From: Rhodospirillaceae bacterium
GTDB taxonomy: Bacteria > Pseudomonadota > Alphaproteobacteria > Bin65
Direction: 5' to 3'
DNA length: 64,000 nt
Assembly (NCBI GenBank): GCA_026709535.1
Contig: JAPOST010000184.1
Location: 1-64,000 of the forward strand
Shown here: positions 28,040 to 37,222 of the stretch, piece by piece
Layout: every line of letters begins with the position of its first letter
How positions within the stretch are numbered: the first letter of the stretch is position 1
Translations under genes and position numbers: made by a program
The notes under the pieces: generated by a model
The model's database searches: none
Seen by the model: the letters and a program-made list of their open reading frames with translations, nothing else
Told to the model about the DNA's origin: nothing

Positions 28040-29110
28040 CTAGTCAGCCATCTGGGTGACTGGCCGGGCGGCCCCGTCGCGGGGATAACGCTGCAGGAAA
28101 TCTTCTGCAATTTGGTCGAAGGTAACCCAGCGAACGCCGGTATGCCGACTGATATACTCGAACACTCGTTCCAGCATCATCAGCACCTGCGGACGCCCTG
28201 AGACGTCCGGATGAATCGTTAGAGTGAACACGGCGTAGTCGTATTCGCGATAGACCCAGTCGAACTGCTGGAGCCAAAGGTCTTCGATATCCCGCGGATT
28301 GACGAATCCGTGGCTGTTGGGAGAACTCTTGATGAACATCATCGGCGGCAGGTCGTCCAGATACCAACTGCCCGGGATGTCGACGAGATCGGTTTCGTGC
28401 CCGCGCACCAACGGCTTCATCCATTCTTCGGCCTTCTTGGAGTAGTCGATCTTGGTCCAGCGATCCCCAACTCTGGCGTAGAAAGGATGGAAGTCGTTGT
28501 TCATCAGGCTGTGATCGTATTTGATGCCTTTTTTCAGTAACAACTCGTTCGTGATCGGGCTGAATTCCCACCACGGTGCGACGTAACCGGTCGGCCGCCG
28601 GCCAGACAGCCGCTCAATCAGTTCGATGCACTTGTCCATCACCGTCTCCTCCTGCTCGGGAGTCATGGAGATGGGGTTTTCGTGCGAATAACCGTGCATG
28701 CCGATCTCATGCCCGGCGTCCACAACCATTTTCATTTCTCTCGGGAAGGTTTCGATCGAGTGGCCAGGGATGAACCACGAGGTACGAATGCCAAACTTGT
28801 CGAACAGTTTGACCAGGCGCGGAGAACCGACTTCACCGGAAAACAGGCCGCGGGAGATATCGCAGGGCGAATCCTCGCCTCCGTAAGAACCCAGCCAACC
28901 GGCAACAGCATCGACGTCTATGCCGAAGGCGCAGAAGATTTCTTTCTTGCCGACGCCAGTTGCCGGTTGCGGCAGTACGGAGCGAGTGCCGGGGGCGGCG
29001 CCGGATGGCGGCGCGCCAACCTGGTCGAGCAACGAACGAGGCCGATATCGCGGGCCAATGCCGCCAGACTGACGCGCCGTGCGGTAGCTCTGGTTGTTTT
29101 CGTCGCTCAT
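28040..29110 (-). CDS. Polysaccharide deacetylase-fold amidohydrolase, PuuE allantoinase-like
   Basis: A 356-residue NodB-fold protein, starting at the ATG at 29108-29110. Catalytic Asp residues are in GIDVDA (65-67 region) and the metal-binding His pair in HGYSHENP (139-146). The later APWWEFS and TIHPDVSG segments match the CE4 core. The sequence is closer to the non-carbohydrate branch that includes PuuE allantoinase and cyclic imide hydrolases than to chitin deacetylases. About 50 N-terminal residues before the domain are Pro/Arg-rich and look disordered. It is the first gene of an operon with the CxxC protein and CobW. A ring-opening role on a cyclic amide is inferred. Confidence 0.87.
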   Translation of the reverse strand: MSDENNQSYRTARQSGGIGPRYRPRSLLDQVGAPPSGAAPGTRSVLPQPATGVGKKEIFCAFGIDVDAVAGWLGSYGGEDSPCDISRGLFSGEVGSPRLVKLFDKFGIRTSWFIPGHSIETFPREMKMVVDAGHEIGMHGYSHENPISMTPEQEETVMDKCIELIERLSGRRPTGYVAPWWEFSPITNELLLKKGIKYDHSLMNNDFHPFYARVGDRWTKIDYSKKAEEWMKPLVRGHETDLVDIPGSWYLDDLPPMMFIKSSPNSHGFVNPRDIEDLWLQQFDWVYREYDYAVFTLTIHPDVSGRPQVLMMLERVFEYISRHTGVRWVTFDQIAEDFLQRYPRDGAARPVTQMAD

Positions 29111-29242
29111 CTTCTGGTCCCCGAATTCGACTGATTTCAGCAAAGAGTGGCCATTTTTGCAGCGCAGTGCAATGGCTGGATGCACAGTTGAGGCGTGATG
29201 TCGGCCATAACCGCCTTTTCAGCGCCGCTTTTGTCGTTTTGT

Positions 29243-30403
29243 TCACTTCGGGGTCGCGCCGATCAACAGTCGTCCGTAGAGCAACAGGAAGCCGACAAAG
29301 CTACAGCACCACAATAGACCGGCAAGTGTCCACAATGCCATGGCATGCTGCGGGAGCATGCCGCCAGCGAGTCTTGCGAGGACCGAAATAACGATCATTA
29401 GATAGAGCGCCGCCGTCCCCACACCCGCCGTCAGCGCTCGGCCGCTATGACCAAGCGTTGCGCGGGTCATTACGGCGAGTGTCATGACTCCGACGGCGCC
29501 CGCCATCCACAGATGCTGCGCCGAGGTGGCTGTCATAGCCCCAGGCCACAAGGTTGCTGCACCCACGCATAGCATGCCGAGCGGCACAAAGGCGTATGCC
29601 ACGTGCAGGACCCATACTAGGGGTTCGGAGGTGGTATCCCGTCCCCGCCAACGCGCCAGCCGAGCCGCTTGAGCGAAGCCTGAGACAACGAGCAGATATC
29701 CTGTCTCCTGCGCCTCGGGAAACGCGATCCATGCCGTCAGTGCGAGCATGGTGAGCGCGAGCGCAAGTCCATCGAGACGCCCGAACGGTGCCGGCAGCCC
29801 CGTATGGCCGCGCGACGCCAGCCAGTTGCGTGTAAAGGTGGGCACGATTCGCCCTCCGATCACCGAAATCAGCATGATTGCAGCGGCAAGACCGATACGC
29901 AACCCGTAGCCTGACGCCGCAGACACACCCTCCGCGCTCTCCCGATGAAATAGAGCATTGCCCGATGCCAACACACCGATCATCACGACTACCAAGAGAT
30001 TGCGCCAGTTCCTGCCGGCGATGATCTCGCGCAGCGCCAAGCCGCCGAGGACGATGAAGAAGGATAGGTCAAGCAGCGCTACTTCCAGGGGGGAAAGCCA
30101 TGCCGACATCGCGATTGCCATTCTTCCAATGGCCCAAAGAGCGAGGAGGCTGGCCAGAGGCCATCCTGTAATCGGGGATTGTCCGGTCCAATTCGGCAAG
30201 GCAGTAAGCAGGAACCCTGCGAGCACCGCGCCCAAATAGCCGAACAGCGCCTCATGGGCGTGCCACGACACCGGATCCAAGGCACTCGGCAGTTCCAGTC
30301 TGCCGGTGAACATGAGGAGCCAGAGCGCCATGGCAACCAGCGCCCATAGCGCTGCGGACAGGAAGAATGGCCGAAAGCCGCGGGACAGGAACCCCGCCGT
30401 CAT
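29243..30403 (-). CDS. nnrS: NnrS family membrane protein
   Basis: A 386-residue protein with about twelve helices. Family marks are SRGFRPFFL at the N-terminus, WHAHEALFGY, GFLLTALPNWTG, GGRIVPTFTRNWL and MTRATLGHSGR. NnrS is a haem- and copper-containing membrane protein linked to nitric-oxide stress in denitrifiers. It has no denitrification genes near it here and lies 130 bases from the deacetylase gene in the same direction. Its relation to the amide pathway is unclear. Confidence 0.9.
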   Translation of the reverse strand: MTAGFLSRGFRPFFLSAALWALVAMALWLLMFTGRLELPSALDPVSWHAHEALFGYLGAVLAGFLLTALPNWTGQSPITGWPLASLLALWAIGRMAIAMSAWLSPLEVALLDLSFFIVLGGLALREIIAGRNWRNLLVVVMIGVLASGNALFHRESAEGVSAASGYGLRIGLAAAIMLISVIGGRIVPTFTRNWLASRGHTGLPAPFGRLDGLALALTMLALTAWIAFPEAQETGYLLVVSGFAQAARLARWRGRDTTSEPLVWVLHVAYAFVPLGMLCVGAATLWPGAMTATSAQHLWMAGAVGVMTLAVMTRATLGHSGRALTAGVGTAALYLMIVISVLARLAGGMLPQHAMALWTLAGLLWCCSFVGFLLLYGRLLIGATPK

Positions 30404-31040
30404 GGTCGCCGTTTTAGGGGTTGCACAATCGTCACGCTGGCTCTCTTCCGATTATCGACGCCAACATTACTGCTCGTTTTCACTACAACAGGAACCAAGC
30501 TTGCTGGAGCCCTCATCCAGATTTCTCGCCACAGCATCAACAGTTGTCAAATTGACCCTGACTGATGCTCGCACAAGCGTTTTCCATTCAAGATCTCTTG
30601 ATGTCGCCGGACGACCTTTCGCAATCGCAAGCTTCGGTGCACGCATCCTGGTCACGCATCGTCGCCTACCATCGGATCGCAGCGAAACATGTCATGCGCG
30701 GAAACGGCTACACCGACTGCGGTCCGCAGTCTTTCTGACGTGCGAGCAGCAAAACTGCACCACGAAATACCAATGCCAAAAGGGGCGCGACAATCAAAAA
30801 AACTTTTGCAATGGGATCGCTGTACTCGAAAGCATTCATCTAGTTGTTGTAGAGAAAGCCAAGGCCGGGCGTTGATCCGCTGGCGTACCAGAAGAGCGCG
30901 CAGGCCGAACAGCATGCCCCGGGCCTGATACGCAGGGTCGCTCGAGGACCAAGGGCTTGGTCCACAAGAACATCATCATGGCAAGGACTTGTGATTCAGG
31001 CTCTAAAGAATAGTTCCCAAAAAAACTCGCCGATCAGCAA
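30404..31040. other. Gene-poor stretch with decayed sequence
   Basis: About 640 bases between nnrS and hyuB3. The part at 30708-30930 carries a broken permease fragment, described separately. The part nearest nnrS must include its promoter. No other coding signal was recognised. Confidence 0.45.
30708..30930 (-). pseudogene. Probable remnant of an ABC permease C-terminus
   Basis: On the minus strand one frame reads CSACALFWYASGSTPGLGFL then YNN, a stop (TAG at 30840-30842), then MNAFEYSDPIAKVFLIVAPL and LALVFRGAVLLLARQKD to a second stop at 30708. The segment GLGFLYNNxMNxFEY followed by a hydrophobic helix resembles the last helix region of nitrate/sulfonate-type (SsuC/TauC) permeases, with the TAG replacing one codon. 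No upstream part of the gene remains. It could instead be a 43-residue single-helix small protein starting at 30839, but there is no ribosome site. Confidence 0.35.
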
Positions 31041-32834
31041 CTAATGCAATTGGGACAGCGCCTGTCCCCGCTGCGCAGCCGTCGCCGGCTCATCGACAGT
31101 CATCTCGGTTGTGATCACCACGCCATAGTCGCGCTCTGCCGTTTCCGCGGTAATGAAATCGTCCAGCACGTCGGAAAGTACTCGGTGGGGATCACGCTTT
31201 CTGGGATCGCCATAGCCGCCACCGGCCGGACCTATGCAAATAAAACGATCCCCGGCCTTCACGGTCGTATGTGGAACCTTGGAAGGTAGCTCCCCGCCCG
31301 TGCTGTCCCTCCGATCCAGCCGCAGACCAGCGTAGGCGCCATCGTTGCCGCCACGAAAGCCCCAGGGCGCAAACTTGTGCCCCTCGCCTTCGACCGACGC
31401 GGCGCCATCATTCAGGTAAACGAACTCCCGGACGGATCCCAGACCGCCGCGCCATTGTCCGGCACCGCAGACATTCTCGCGCAATTCGTACCTGTCCACG
31501 CGCAACGGCAAATGGGTTTCGATATCCTCGATCGGATTGTTTCGCGTATTGGCATACAGTGTATCGACAGCATCCATGCCATCCTTGCCGTCTCTGCCGC
31601 CATAGCTGCCTTCGAAGATCTCCATGTGAACCCAGTGGTCGCTGCCCTGCAGACCTGAGAAGGCAATGACGCGCAGATTGCCAATACCCGCAGATACCTG
31701 GCCGGGCGCGACTTCGGACAAGGCTTTCATCACCGTGTCCGCGAGCTGGTTGCCCGGGCAGAAACGGGCAATGGTTGGCGCCGGGAAGGTCGGGTTGGCC
31801 AAGCAGCCTTCCGGTGCGACGATCTTGATCGGACGAACCAGCCCGTCATTCACAGGAATGTGCCCGTGAACTGCCGTGTCCAACAGCACAGAACGCACTG
31901 TGAGCCATATGGCAATATCGACAGTGCCGTGAAGTGGCATGTTGATGGGCTTGTCAGGAATCTGTGGGGCGGTTCCCGTCAGATCGACAACCATCTCGCT
32001 GCCCTTGACCGTGATCGACACGCACAAAGGAAGCTCCCGATAGGCTGGATCGCCGTGATCCAGATAGCCGTCGATGTGCGTCGTCGCCTTGTAGACGCCG
32101 TCTGGCAGCGCGGCGATGGCTTGGCGCATCAGACGCTCGGCATGGTCCATGACGGTATCGCAGGCAGCCTGAAAGGTCTCCTTGCCGTATCGGTCTACCA
32201 GTTCGACCAGCCGGTCAGCCCCGATACGGGCCGCCGCGATCTGGGCTTCCATATCTCCGACAACCAAGTCAGATACGCGGATGTTGTCGCGCAAGATATG
32301 CCAGACCGGCTCCACCTTCTCGCCTTCGCTGTAAACATGGATGGCCTTGAACTGCAGTCCTTCGGCATAGGCGTCGATGGCGTCAACGATTCCGCAACTG
32401 CCGGGGGTCAGGGCGCCAATATCGAGATGATGTGCCGTCGTCGCCGAAAAAGCGATCAGTTCATCCTCGTAGAAGACCGGCACGATGAATCCTACATCAG
32501 GCCCATGGGATGCGCCGGCGTAGGCGTCATTGTGCATGATCGCATCACCGGGCTTCAGCTCTTGACCCCGCTCGGCCAGGATCTTTTGCATACCACGGAT
32601 GTATCCGGGAATCGGGCCGGACTGCAGCGGCGTGGATTGGGCCGATTCCGCCAGACCACGGCCGTGTACATCCACGAGGCCCGCGCCGAAATCCTCAGAT
32701 TCGCGGATGATCGAGGAGTAGGACATGCGCATGAGCTTGTAGCCCATCTCGACCGCGATATTTTCAAGCGCGCCCTGGATGACAGAGGCTGTAACCTGGT
32801 CGACTGCGGGAGCACTCCGGGATTGAGCGTTCAT
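31041..32834 (-). CDS. hyuB: Hydantoinase B/oxoprolinase-family subunit (HyuB3)
   Basis: A 597-residue HyuB protein with an intact metal region: [16 protein letters not shown] at 101-116 and [13 protein letters not shown] at 134-146. The C-terminal [10 protein letters not shown] motif is kept. It overlaps hyuA3 by four bases (ATGA). The pair resembles ordinary hydantoin-utilising HyuAB without extensions. With the N-carbamoylase gene upstream in the same direction it forms a logical two-step set: ring opening, then removal of the carbamoyl group. Confidence 0.93.
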   Translation of the reverse strand: MNAQSRSAPAVDQVTASVIQGALENIAVEMGYKLMRMSYSSIIRESEDFGAGLVDVHGRGLAESAQSTPLQSGPIPGYIRGMQKILAERGQELKPGDAIMHNDAYAGASHGPDVGFIVPVFYEDELIAFSATTAHHLDIGALTPGSCGIVDAIDAYAEGLQFKAIHVYSEGEKVEPVWHILRDNIRVSDLVVGDMEAQIAAARIGADRLVELVDRYGKETFQAACDTVMDHAERLMRQAIAALPDGVYKATTHIDGYLDHGDPAYRELPLCVSITVKGSEMVVDLTGTAPQIPDKPINMPLHGTVDIAIWLTVRSVLLDTAVHGHIPVNDGLVRPIKIVAPEGCLANPTFPAPTIARFCPGNQLADTVMKALSEVAPGQVSAGIGNLRVIAFSGLQGSDHWVHMEIFEGSYGGRDGKDGMDAVDTLYANTRNNPIEDIETHLPLRVDRYELRENVCGAGQWRGGLGSVREFVYLNDGAASVEGEGHKFAPWGFRGGNDGAYAGLRLDRRDSTGGELPSKVPHTTVKAGDRFICIGPAGGGYGDPRKRDPHRVLSDVLDDFITAETAERDYGVVITTEMTVDEPATAAQRGQALSQLH

Positions 32835-34909
32835 GAACGGAACCCTGTCTTGATGATGAGATTGCCAACGGCTTCGCTCCGTGCGTTGGCGCCGGGTGGA
32901 ATAACTATGGTCGTATCTTTCTGAACAATGATAGTCGGCCCGTTGATCACCTGATCCACCGGCAGACGGTCTCTGACGAAGAGCGGTACAGATAGCGCCT
33001 TCAGTTTACCCCCCACGTGAAAATGGGCCGACAATTCGTCGATCTGGGCGTCGGCAACATCGTTGTCGGCGTTGCTGGTCGGCAGTTCAATCTTGGGCAT
33101 TTTGCCAACACCAGTCACCCGAATGTTCACGATCTCGATCGGGTTGTCTTCGAAGACATGGCCGTATTCCGTATTGTGGATATCCTGAAAGGCCTTGAAG
33201 ATGGCTGCCAGGTTCGCTTCATCGACCGGTCCGTCGGCCACCGGCACGCGCAGTTCGTAGCCCTGCCCGACATAACGCAGGTCGCCGCTGCGTTGGTAAT
33301 TCACCTGGTCGGTTGACAGCCCATCGGCCCCGAATTGAGCGGCCAAGATCTCCTGCATCGCTTCAAAGTCACGAGTCAGGCGGTTTCGGTCCACGTCGCC
33401 GCTCACCTGAAACTCGGTCCTTACGGCATCGTATTTGAGGTCCGTGGTCAGCAGACCGGCAGCGGATGTAATCCCCGGATATGGCGGAATGATAACTTCG
33501 GGAATCCCTAGATCCCTGGCGACGTCAACCGCGTGCAACGGCCCTGCGCCGCCGAAGGCGACCAACGAAAATTCGCGGGGGTCGTGACCTTTCTGGACGG
33601 TCCTGGACCGGATGGCGTTTGCCATGTTGGCGTTGATAATGGTGAGAACGCCGTCTGCCGCCGCCTCCGGGGTCATTCCCAGGCGTTCCGCCAAGTCGCC
33701 CATCACCTTGTGCGCAGACCCACGGTCCAGAACCATTTCACCGCCCAGGAAGTTGCCAGGCTGTAGCCGGCCCAGAACCACGTTGGCGTCTGTTACAGTC
33801 GGCAGCGTCCCGCCGCGGGAATAGGCTGCGGGTCCCGGCGCAGCGCCGGCAGACTGCGGGCCCACACGGAATGCCTCGCCGGAGTCCAGATAAGCGATCG
33901 AACCGCCGCCAGCCCCGATCGTGTGAATGTCAATCATCGGCGCAAGAACCGGATAACCGCCGATCCAGGTATCCCGCGCCGTTGCCTCGGCGAACTGGCC
34001 GTCGATGATCAGGCCAATATCAGCCGATGTGCCGCCGACGTCAAAGGTGATCAGTCGATTGCGGCCGCAGCGCGCGCCACACGCAGCGCCGCCCAGAACA
34101 CCGGCCGCCGGCCCGGAAAGCAGGGTCAGAACCGGTCGCTCAGAGACCATCGCGCCCGTGGCCACGCCACCGTTGGATCCCATGACGTGCAGATCCGCCC
34201 TGAAACCGCTGTCGGAAATGGCGCGTTCCAGATTCGTCACGTAATCCCGCACCTTGGGACCGATGAACGCGTTCATGGCGGCAGTTGTAAACCGCTCGAA
34301 CTCGCGGAACTGCGGAGAGATCGCTGACGATGTGGTGACAAAGCATTCGGGGTATTCCTCGCGAACAATCTCGGCGGCTCGATCTTCGTGGGCGGAATTG
34401 ATGTATGAGAACAGGAAACAGACCGAGATGGCCTCGACACCGGCTTCCTTCAGTTCTCGCGCAGCCTGCCGAACCGCGTCTTCGTCCAGAGGTATCAGCA
34501 CGGCTCCATCGGGCGGACCAAGCCTTTCGTCAACTACCTTGCGATGACGTCGCTGGACCAGGGGGCGGTCCTGCCAGGGTATGTCCTGCATGATGGAATA
34601 GTGCTGGGGTCGCTGATGGCGGCCGATATGCAGGATGTCCCGATAGCCCGCTGTCGTGATCATGCCGGTCGCGGCGCCATCAAATTCCAGCACCGCATTT
34701 GTTGCAATCGTTGTGCCATGCAGTACGTGATCAATCTCGGCGCGGTCGATTTTCGATCGTTCGCAGATCTCGATCATGCCCTGCAGGACACCGCGACCCG
34801 GATCGTCCGGCGTCGTGGGCACCTTGTGTATGGCAACGGACTGGCTTTCGGTGTTTCCCAAAATGACATCCGTGAAGGTTCCGCCTACATCGACGCCGAT
34901 CAATTTCAT
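32831..34909 (-). CDS. hyuA: Hydantoinase A/oxoprolinase-family subunit (HyuA3)
   Basis: A 692-residue HyuA protein. It begins [17 protein letters not shown], so there is no N-terminal extension. All family loops are kept: [60 protein letters not shown] and [13 protein letters not shown]. It is expected to bind ATP and work with HyuB3, with which it overlaps by four bases. It lies 150 bases downstream of the N-carbamoylase gene. Confidence 0.94.
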   Translation of the reverse strand: MKLIGVDVGGTFTDVILGNTESQSVAIHKVPTTPDDPGRGVLQGMIEICERSKIDRAEIDHVLHGTTIATNAVLEFDGAATGMITTAGYRDILHIGRHQRPQHYSIMQDIPWQDRPLVQRRHRKVVDERLGPPDGAVLIPLDEDAVRQAARELKEAGVEAISVCFLFSYINSAHEDRAAEIVREEYPECFVTTSSAISPQFREFERFTTAAMNAFIGPKVRDYVTNLERAISDSGFRADLHVMGSNGGVATGAMVSERPVLTLLSGPAAGVLGGAACGARCGRNRLITFDVGGTSADIGLIIDGQFAEATARDTWIGGYPVLAPMIDIHTIGAGGGSIAYLDSGEAFRVGPQSAGAAPGPAAYSRGGTLPTVTDANVVLGRLQPGNFLGGEMVLDRGSAHKVMGDLAERLGMTPEAAADGVLTIINANMANAIRSRTVQKGHDPREFSLVAFGGAGPLHAVDVARDLGIPEVIIPPYPGITSAAGLLTTDLKYDAVRTEFQVSGDVDRNRLTRDFEAMQEILAAQFGADGLSTDQVNYQRSGDLRYVGQGYELRVPVADGPVDEANLAAIFKAFQDIHNTEYGHVFEDNPIEIVNIRVTGVGKMPKIELPTSNADNDVADAQIDELSAHFHVGGKLKALSVPLFVRDRLPVDQVINGPTIIVQKDTTIVIPPGANARSEAVGNLIIKTGFRS

Positions 34910-35059
34910 GTTGCGCTTCTCTTGATTCGGTCGTGCTTCAGCCCGAGCCTTCGGATTGCTTCTTGCGTCATTGGCTGTCTTTGATTTCTGACGGGAATAC
35001 GTAAGGTATCAGGACTTCCTGCTGTCATGAACAAACGCGCCAAACTTCAAACTGACGCA

Positions 35060-36016
35060 CTACTCCTGATCCCTGCGGCCGGAGGAGCCTGCTGTTTCGG
35101 TTATGAGTCCGTACTTGTCGGGCTGACGGTGCTCGACAAAATTGAACACTGTGCTTTTGTAGTGATTGCAAGCATCAAGATCGCAATCAGCGACGATCAA
35201 TTCGTCGTCCAGCGTGCGAGCCTGAGCCACGATCTCGCCGGTGGGTGCAATGATGGCACTGCCCCCAAGCATGTCGCAACCCTCTTCGCGACCGGCCTTG
35301 GCGACGCCAACCACCCATGTGGCGTTCTGGTAAGCGCCGGATTGCATGGAAAGGTTGTTGTGCAGCGCCGCCAGATGCGTCGGCTCAAAACCCCAGGGCG
35401 GCTCCGTCGCTGGCGTGTTATAGCCCAGTACAATCAGCTCCACACCCTGCAGTCCCATCATCCGGTAGGTTTCCGGCCAGCGCCGGTCATTGCAGATGCA
35501 CATGCCCACAATGCCGTCGAACGCACGCCAGACCGGAAAACCTAGGTCGCCGACGTCAAAATATGCCTTTTCCAGATGCTGCCATTTTCGCGCCGGCTTG
35601 TAGTCCGCGTGGCCTGGCAGGTGGACTTTACGATATCTGCCAATCTCGACCCCTGTCTTGTCGACCAAGATGCTGGTGTTGAAACGCTTGGCACCATCGG
35701 CATCATCCACCATCTCGGCAAACCCCAGGCAAAAGCCGATTCCCAATTCGGCGGCGCGCTCGAATAATAACCGGGTTTCCGGCCCGGGCATCGATTTTTC
35801 GAAGAAGCGATCAATATCCTCCGCCTTGTCAAAATGCCAACGCGGAAAGAAACTCGTCAGCGCCAGTTCCGGAAACACGACAAGATCGCACCGCCGCTCG
35901 TGAGCGCGTGTCATCATGTGGAGCAGTCGGTTTACCACCTGAGCGCGTGTTTCCGACAGCGCAATGGGTCCCAATTGGGCCGCGCCCACGGTCAGCACGC
36001 GGTTCGGCTCGACCAT
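35060..36016 (-). CDS. hyuC: N-carbamoyl-D-amino-acid hydrolase-like nitrilase-family enzyme
   Basis: A 318-residue nitrilase-superfamily amidohydrolase. The Glu-Lys-Cys triad is visible at Glu50 (VVFPELALTSFFPRW), Lys130 (YRKVHLPG) and Cys175 (GMCICNDRRWPETYR). The CNDRRWPETYRMMGLQGVEL and LGYNTP segments, the triad spacing and the length closely match known N-carbamoyl-D-amino acid amidohydrolases. That enzyme converts an N-carbamoyl amino acid to the free amino acid, CO2 and ammonia, the last step of hydantoin use. It is the first gene of the minus-strand set with hyuA3 and hyuB3. Confidence 0.9.
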   Translation of the reverse strand: MVEPNRVLTVGAAQLGPIALSETRAQVVNRLLHMMTRAHERRCDLVVFPELALTSFFPRWHFDKAEDIDRFFEKSMPGPETRLLFERAAELGIGFCLGFAEMVDDADGAKRFNTSILVDKTGVEIGRYRKVHLPGHADYKPARKWQHLEKAYFDVGDLGFPVWRAFDGIVGMCICNDRRWPETYRMMGLQGVELIVLGYNTPATEPPWGFEPTHLAALHNNLSMQSGAYQNATWVVGVAKAGREEGCDMLGGSAIIAPTGEIVAQARTLDDELIVADCDLDACNHYKSTVFNFVEHRQPDKYGLITETAGSSGRRDQE

Positions 36017-36197
36017 CTCTTGTCCCGTCCTGCCTGGCTGCGGTGCAGCAGTCTCTCGATCAGCCCGACGATCTTGAGTGGAGCATCAGTTGTCAAGCGC
36101 CCCCAGCAACTAATTTAATCGACTAAAGGATGACAGACCAGCAAGGAAGACCTAGGTCATTTCCATCAGCCGGTTTCCTGCCGATTTGGAGCGTCTC

Positions 36198-36422
36198 ATG
36201 GCCGCCGAAGTCCTCGACACCAAAGGATTGAATTGCCCTCTGCCGATCCTGAAGGCGCGCAAGGCGCTCAGCGTCCTGCAGGCAGGACAGGTTCTGGAGG
36301 TCTTGGCGACCGACCCAGGGTCTATGGCGGATTTCGAAGCCTTTTGTCGACAGACGGGCTGCGAATTGATGGAGTCCGGCGAGGACGACGGCGTCTATCG
36401 TTTTGTAATCAAAAACGTCTGA
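36198..36422 (+). CDS. tusA: TusA-family sulfur carrier protein
   Basis: A 74-residue TusA protein with the sulfur-carrying Cys in GLNCPLPILKARKAL. GGAG six bases upstream supports the ATG at 36198. TusA proteins carry sulfane sulfur for tRNA thiolation or sulfur metabolism. It is followed after 37 bases by a DsrE-family gene, a common pairing for sulfur transfer. It diverges from the N-carbamoylase gene over a 180-base gap. Confidence 0.92.
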   Translation: MAAEVLDTKGLNCPLPILKARKALSVLQAGQVLEVLATDPGSMADFEAFCRQTGCELMESGEDDGVYRFVIKNV

Positions 36423-36459
36423 TTGTTCTGCAGCTGGATGGCCAGGTAGCGGAGACGAC

Positions 36460-36963
36460 ATGAGTGCTCAAACGGATCTCGCCAATGCGAAATCAATGTC
36501 CATCATCGTGACCAAGGGAACGCTCGATTGGGCCTACCCGCCCTTCATACTGGCAACGACGGCGGCGGCGATGGACGTCAAGGTGTCCATGTATTTCACC
36601 TTCTACGGGTTGCCGCTGCTCTTGAAGAAACTGGATCTGAAGGTATCGCCCTTGGGAAATGCAGCGATGAAGATGCCGATGGGCGGCGGCCACGTCGGCA
36701 TGCCGAACATGCTGGCCATGCTGCCGGGCGCCACGGCCGGAACATCGAAAATGATGAAAAATCTGATGAAGCAAAAGGGCGTTGCCCCCCTTGAAGATTT
36801 GCGTGACGCCGCAGTCGACCTGAAGGTAGACATGATCGCCTGCCAGATGACGATGGATCTGTTCGAATATTCGCTGGATGACATGATCGCAGGACCACGC
36901 TTGGGCGGGGCCGCGACCTACATGGAATCGGCGCTGGCCGCCGACATCAATCTCTTCATATAA
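36460..36963 (+). CDS. DsrE/DsrF-family protein, DsrE2-like
   Basis: A 167-residue DsrE-like protein. Features are the N-terminal IIVTKGTLDWAYPPFILATTAAA, a glycine/methionine-rich loop (KMPMGGGHVGMPNML), and the conserved Cys in MIACQMTMDLF. DsrE2-like proteins exchange sulfur with TusA, and here the two genes are adjacent. The Met-rich centre suggests membrane contact, as in DsrE2 proteins. No dsrAB or sox genes are in the window. Confidence 0.87.
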   Translation: MSAQTDLANAKSMSIIVTKGTLDWAYPPFILATTAAAMDVKVSMYFTFYGLPLLLKKLDLKVSPLGNAAMKMPMGGGHVGMPNMLAMLPGATAGTSKMMKNLMKQKGVAPLEDLRDAAVDLKVDMIACQMTMDLFEYSLDDMIAGPRLGGAATYMESALAADINLFI

Positions 36964-37222
36964 CGCGCTTCCAGGTGACCAGAAGGGCCAGGAAAATTCC
37001 CGACAATCGATAGTTCCCTTGAGGCGGGCCGTATCTGATCACCGACTGCGGATGCGACAAGGAGCGACAGAAGGCCGTGGTCTGATGGAATTGGGAATAT
37101 TACATTTCGTGAAGTCAAACGACGCTTGATCGTGTCATACGACTTTGCGGCACGCGGCGCGGCCGGAAGGGCTTCATTGGCGTTGACGCGCCGCTACCTT
37201 CGCTCGACGGAGATCAAACCCA

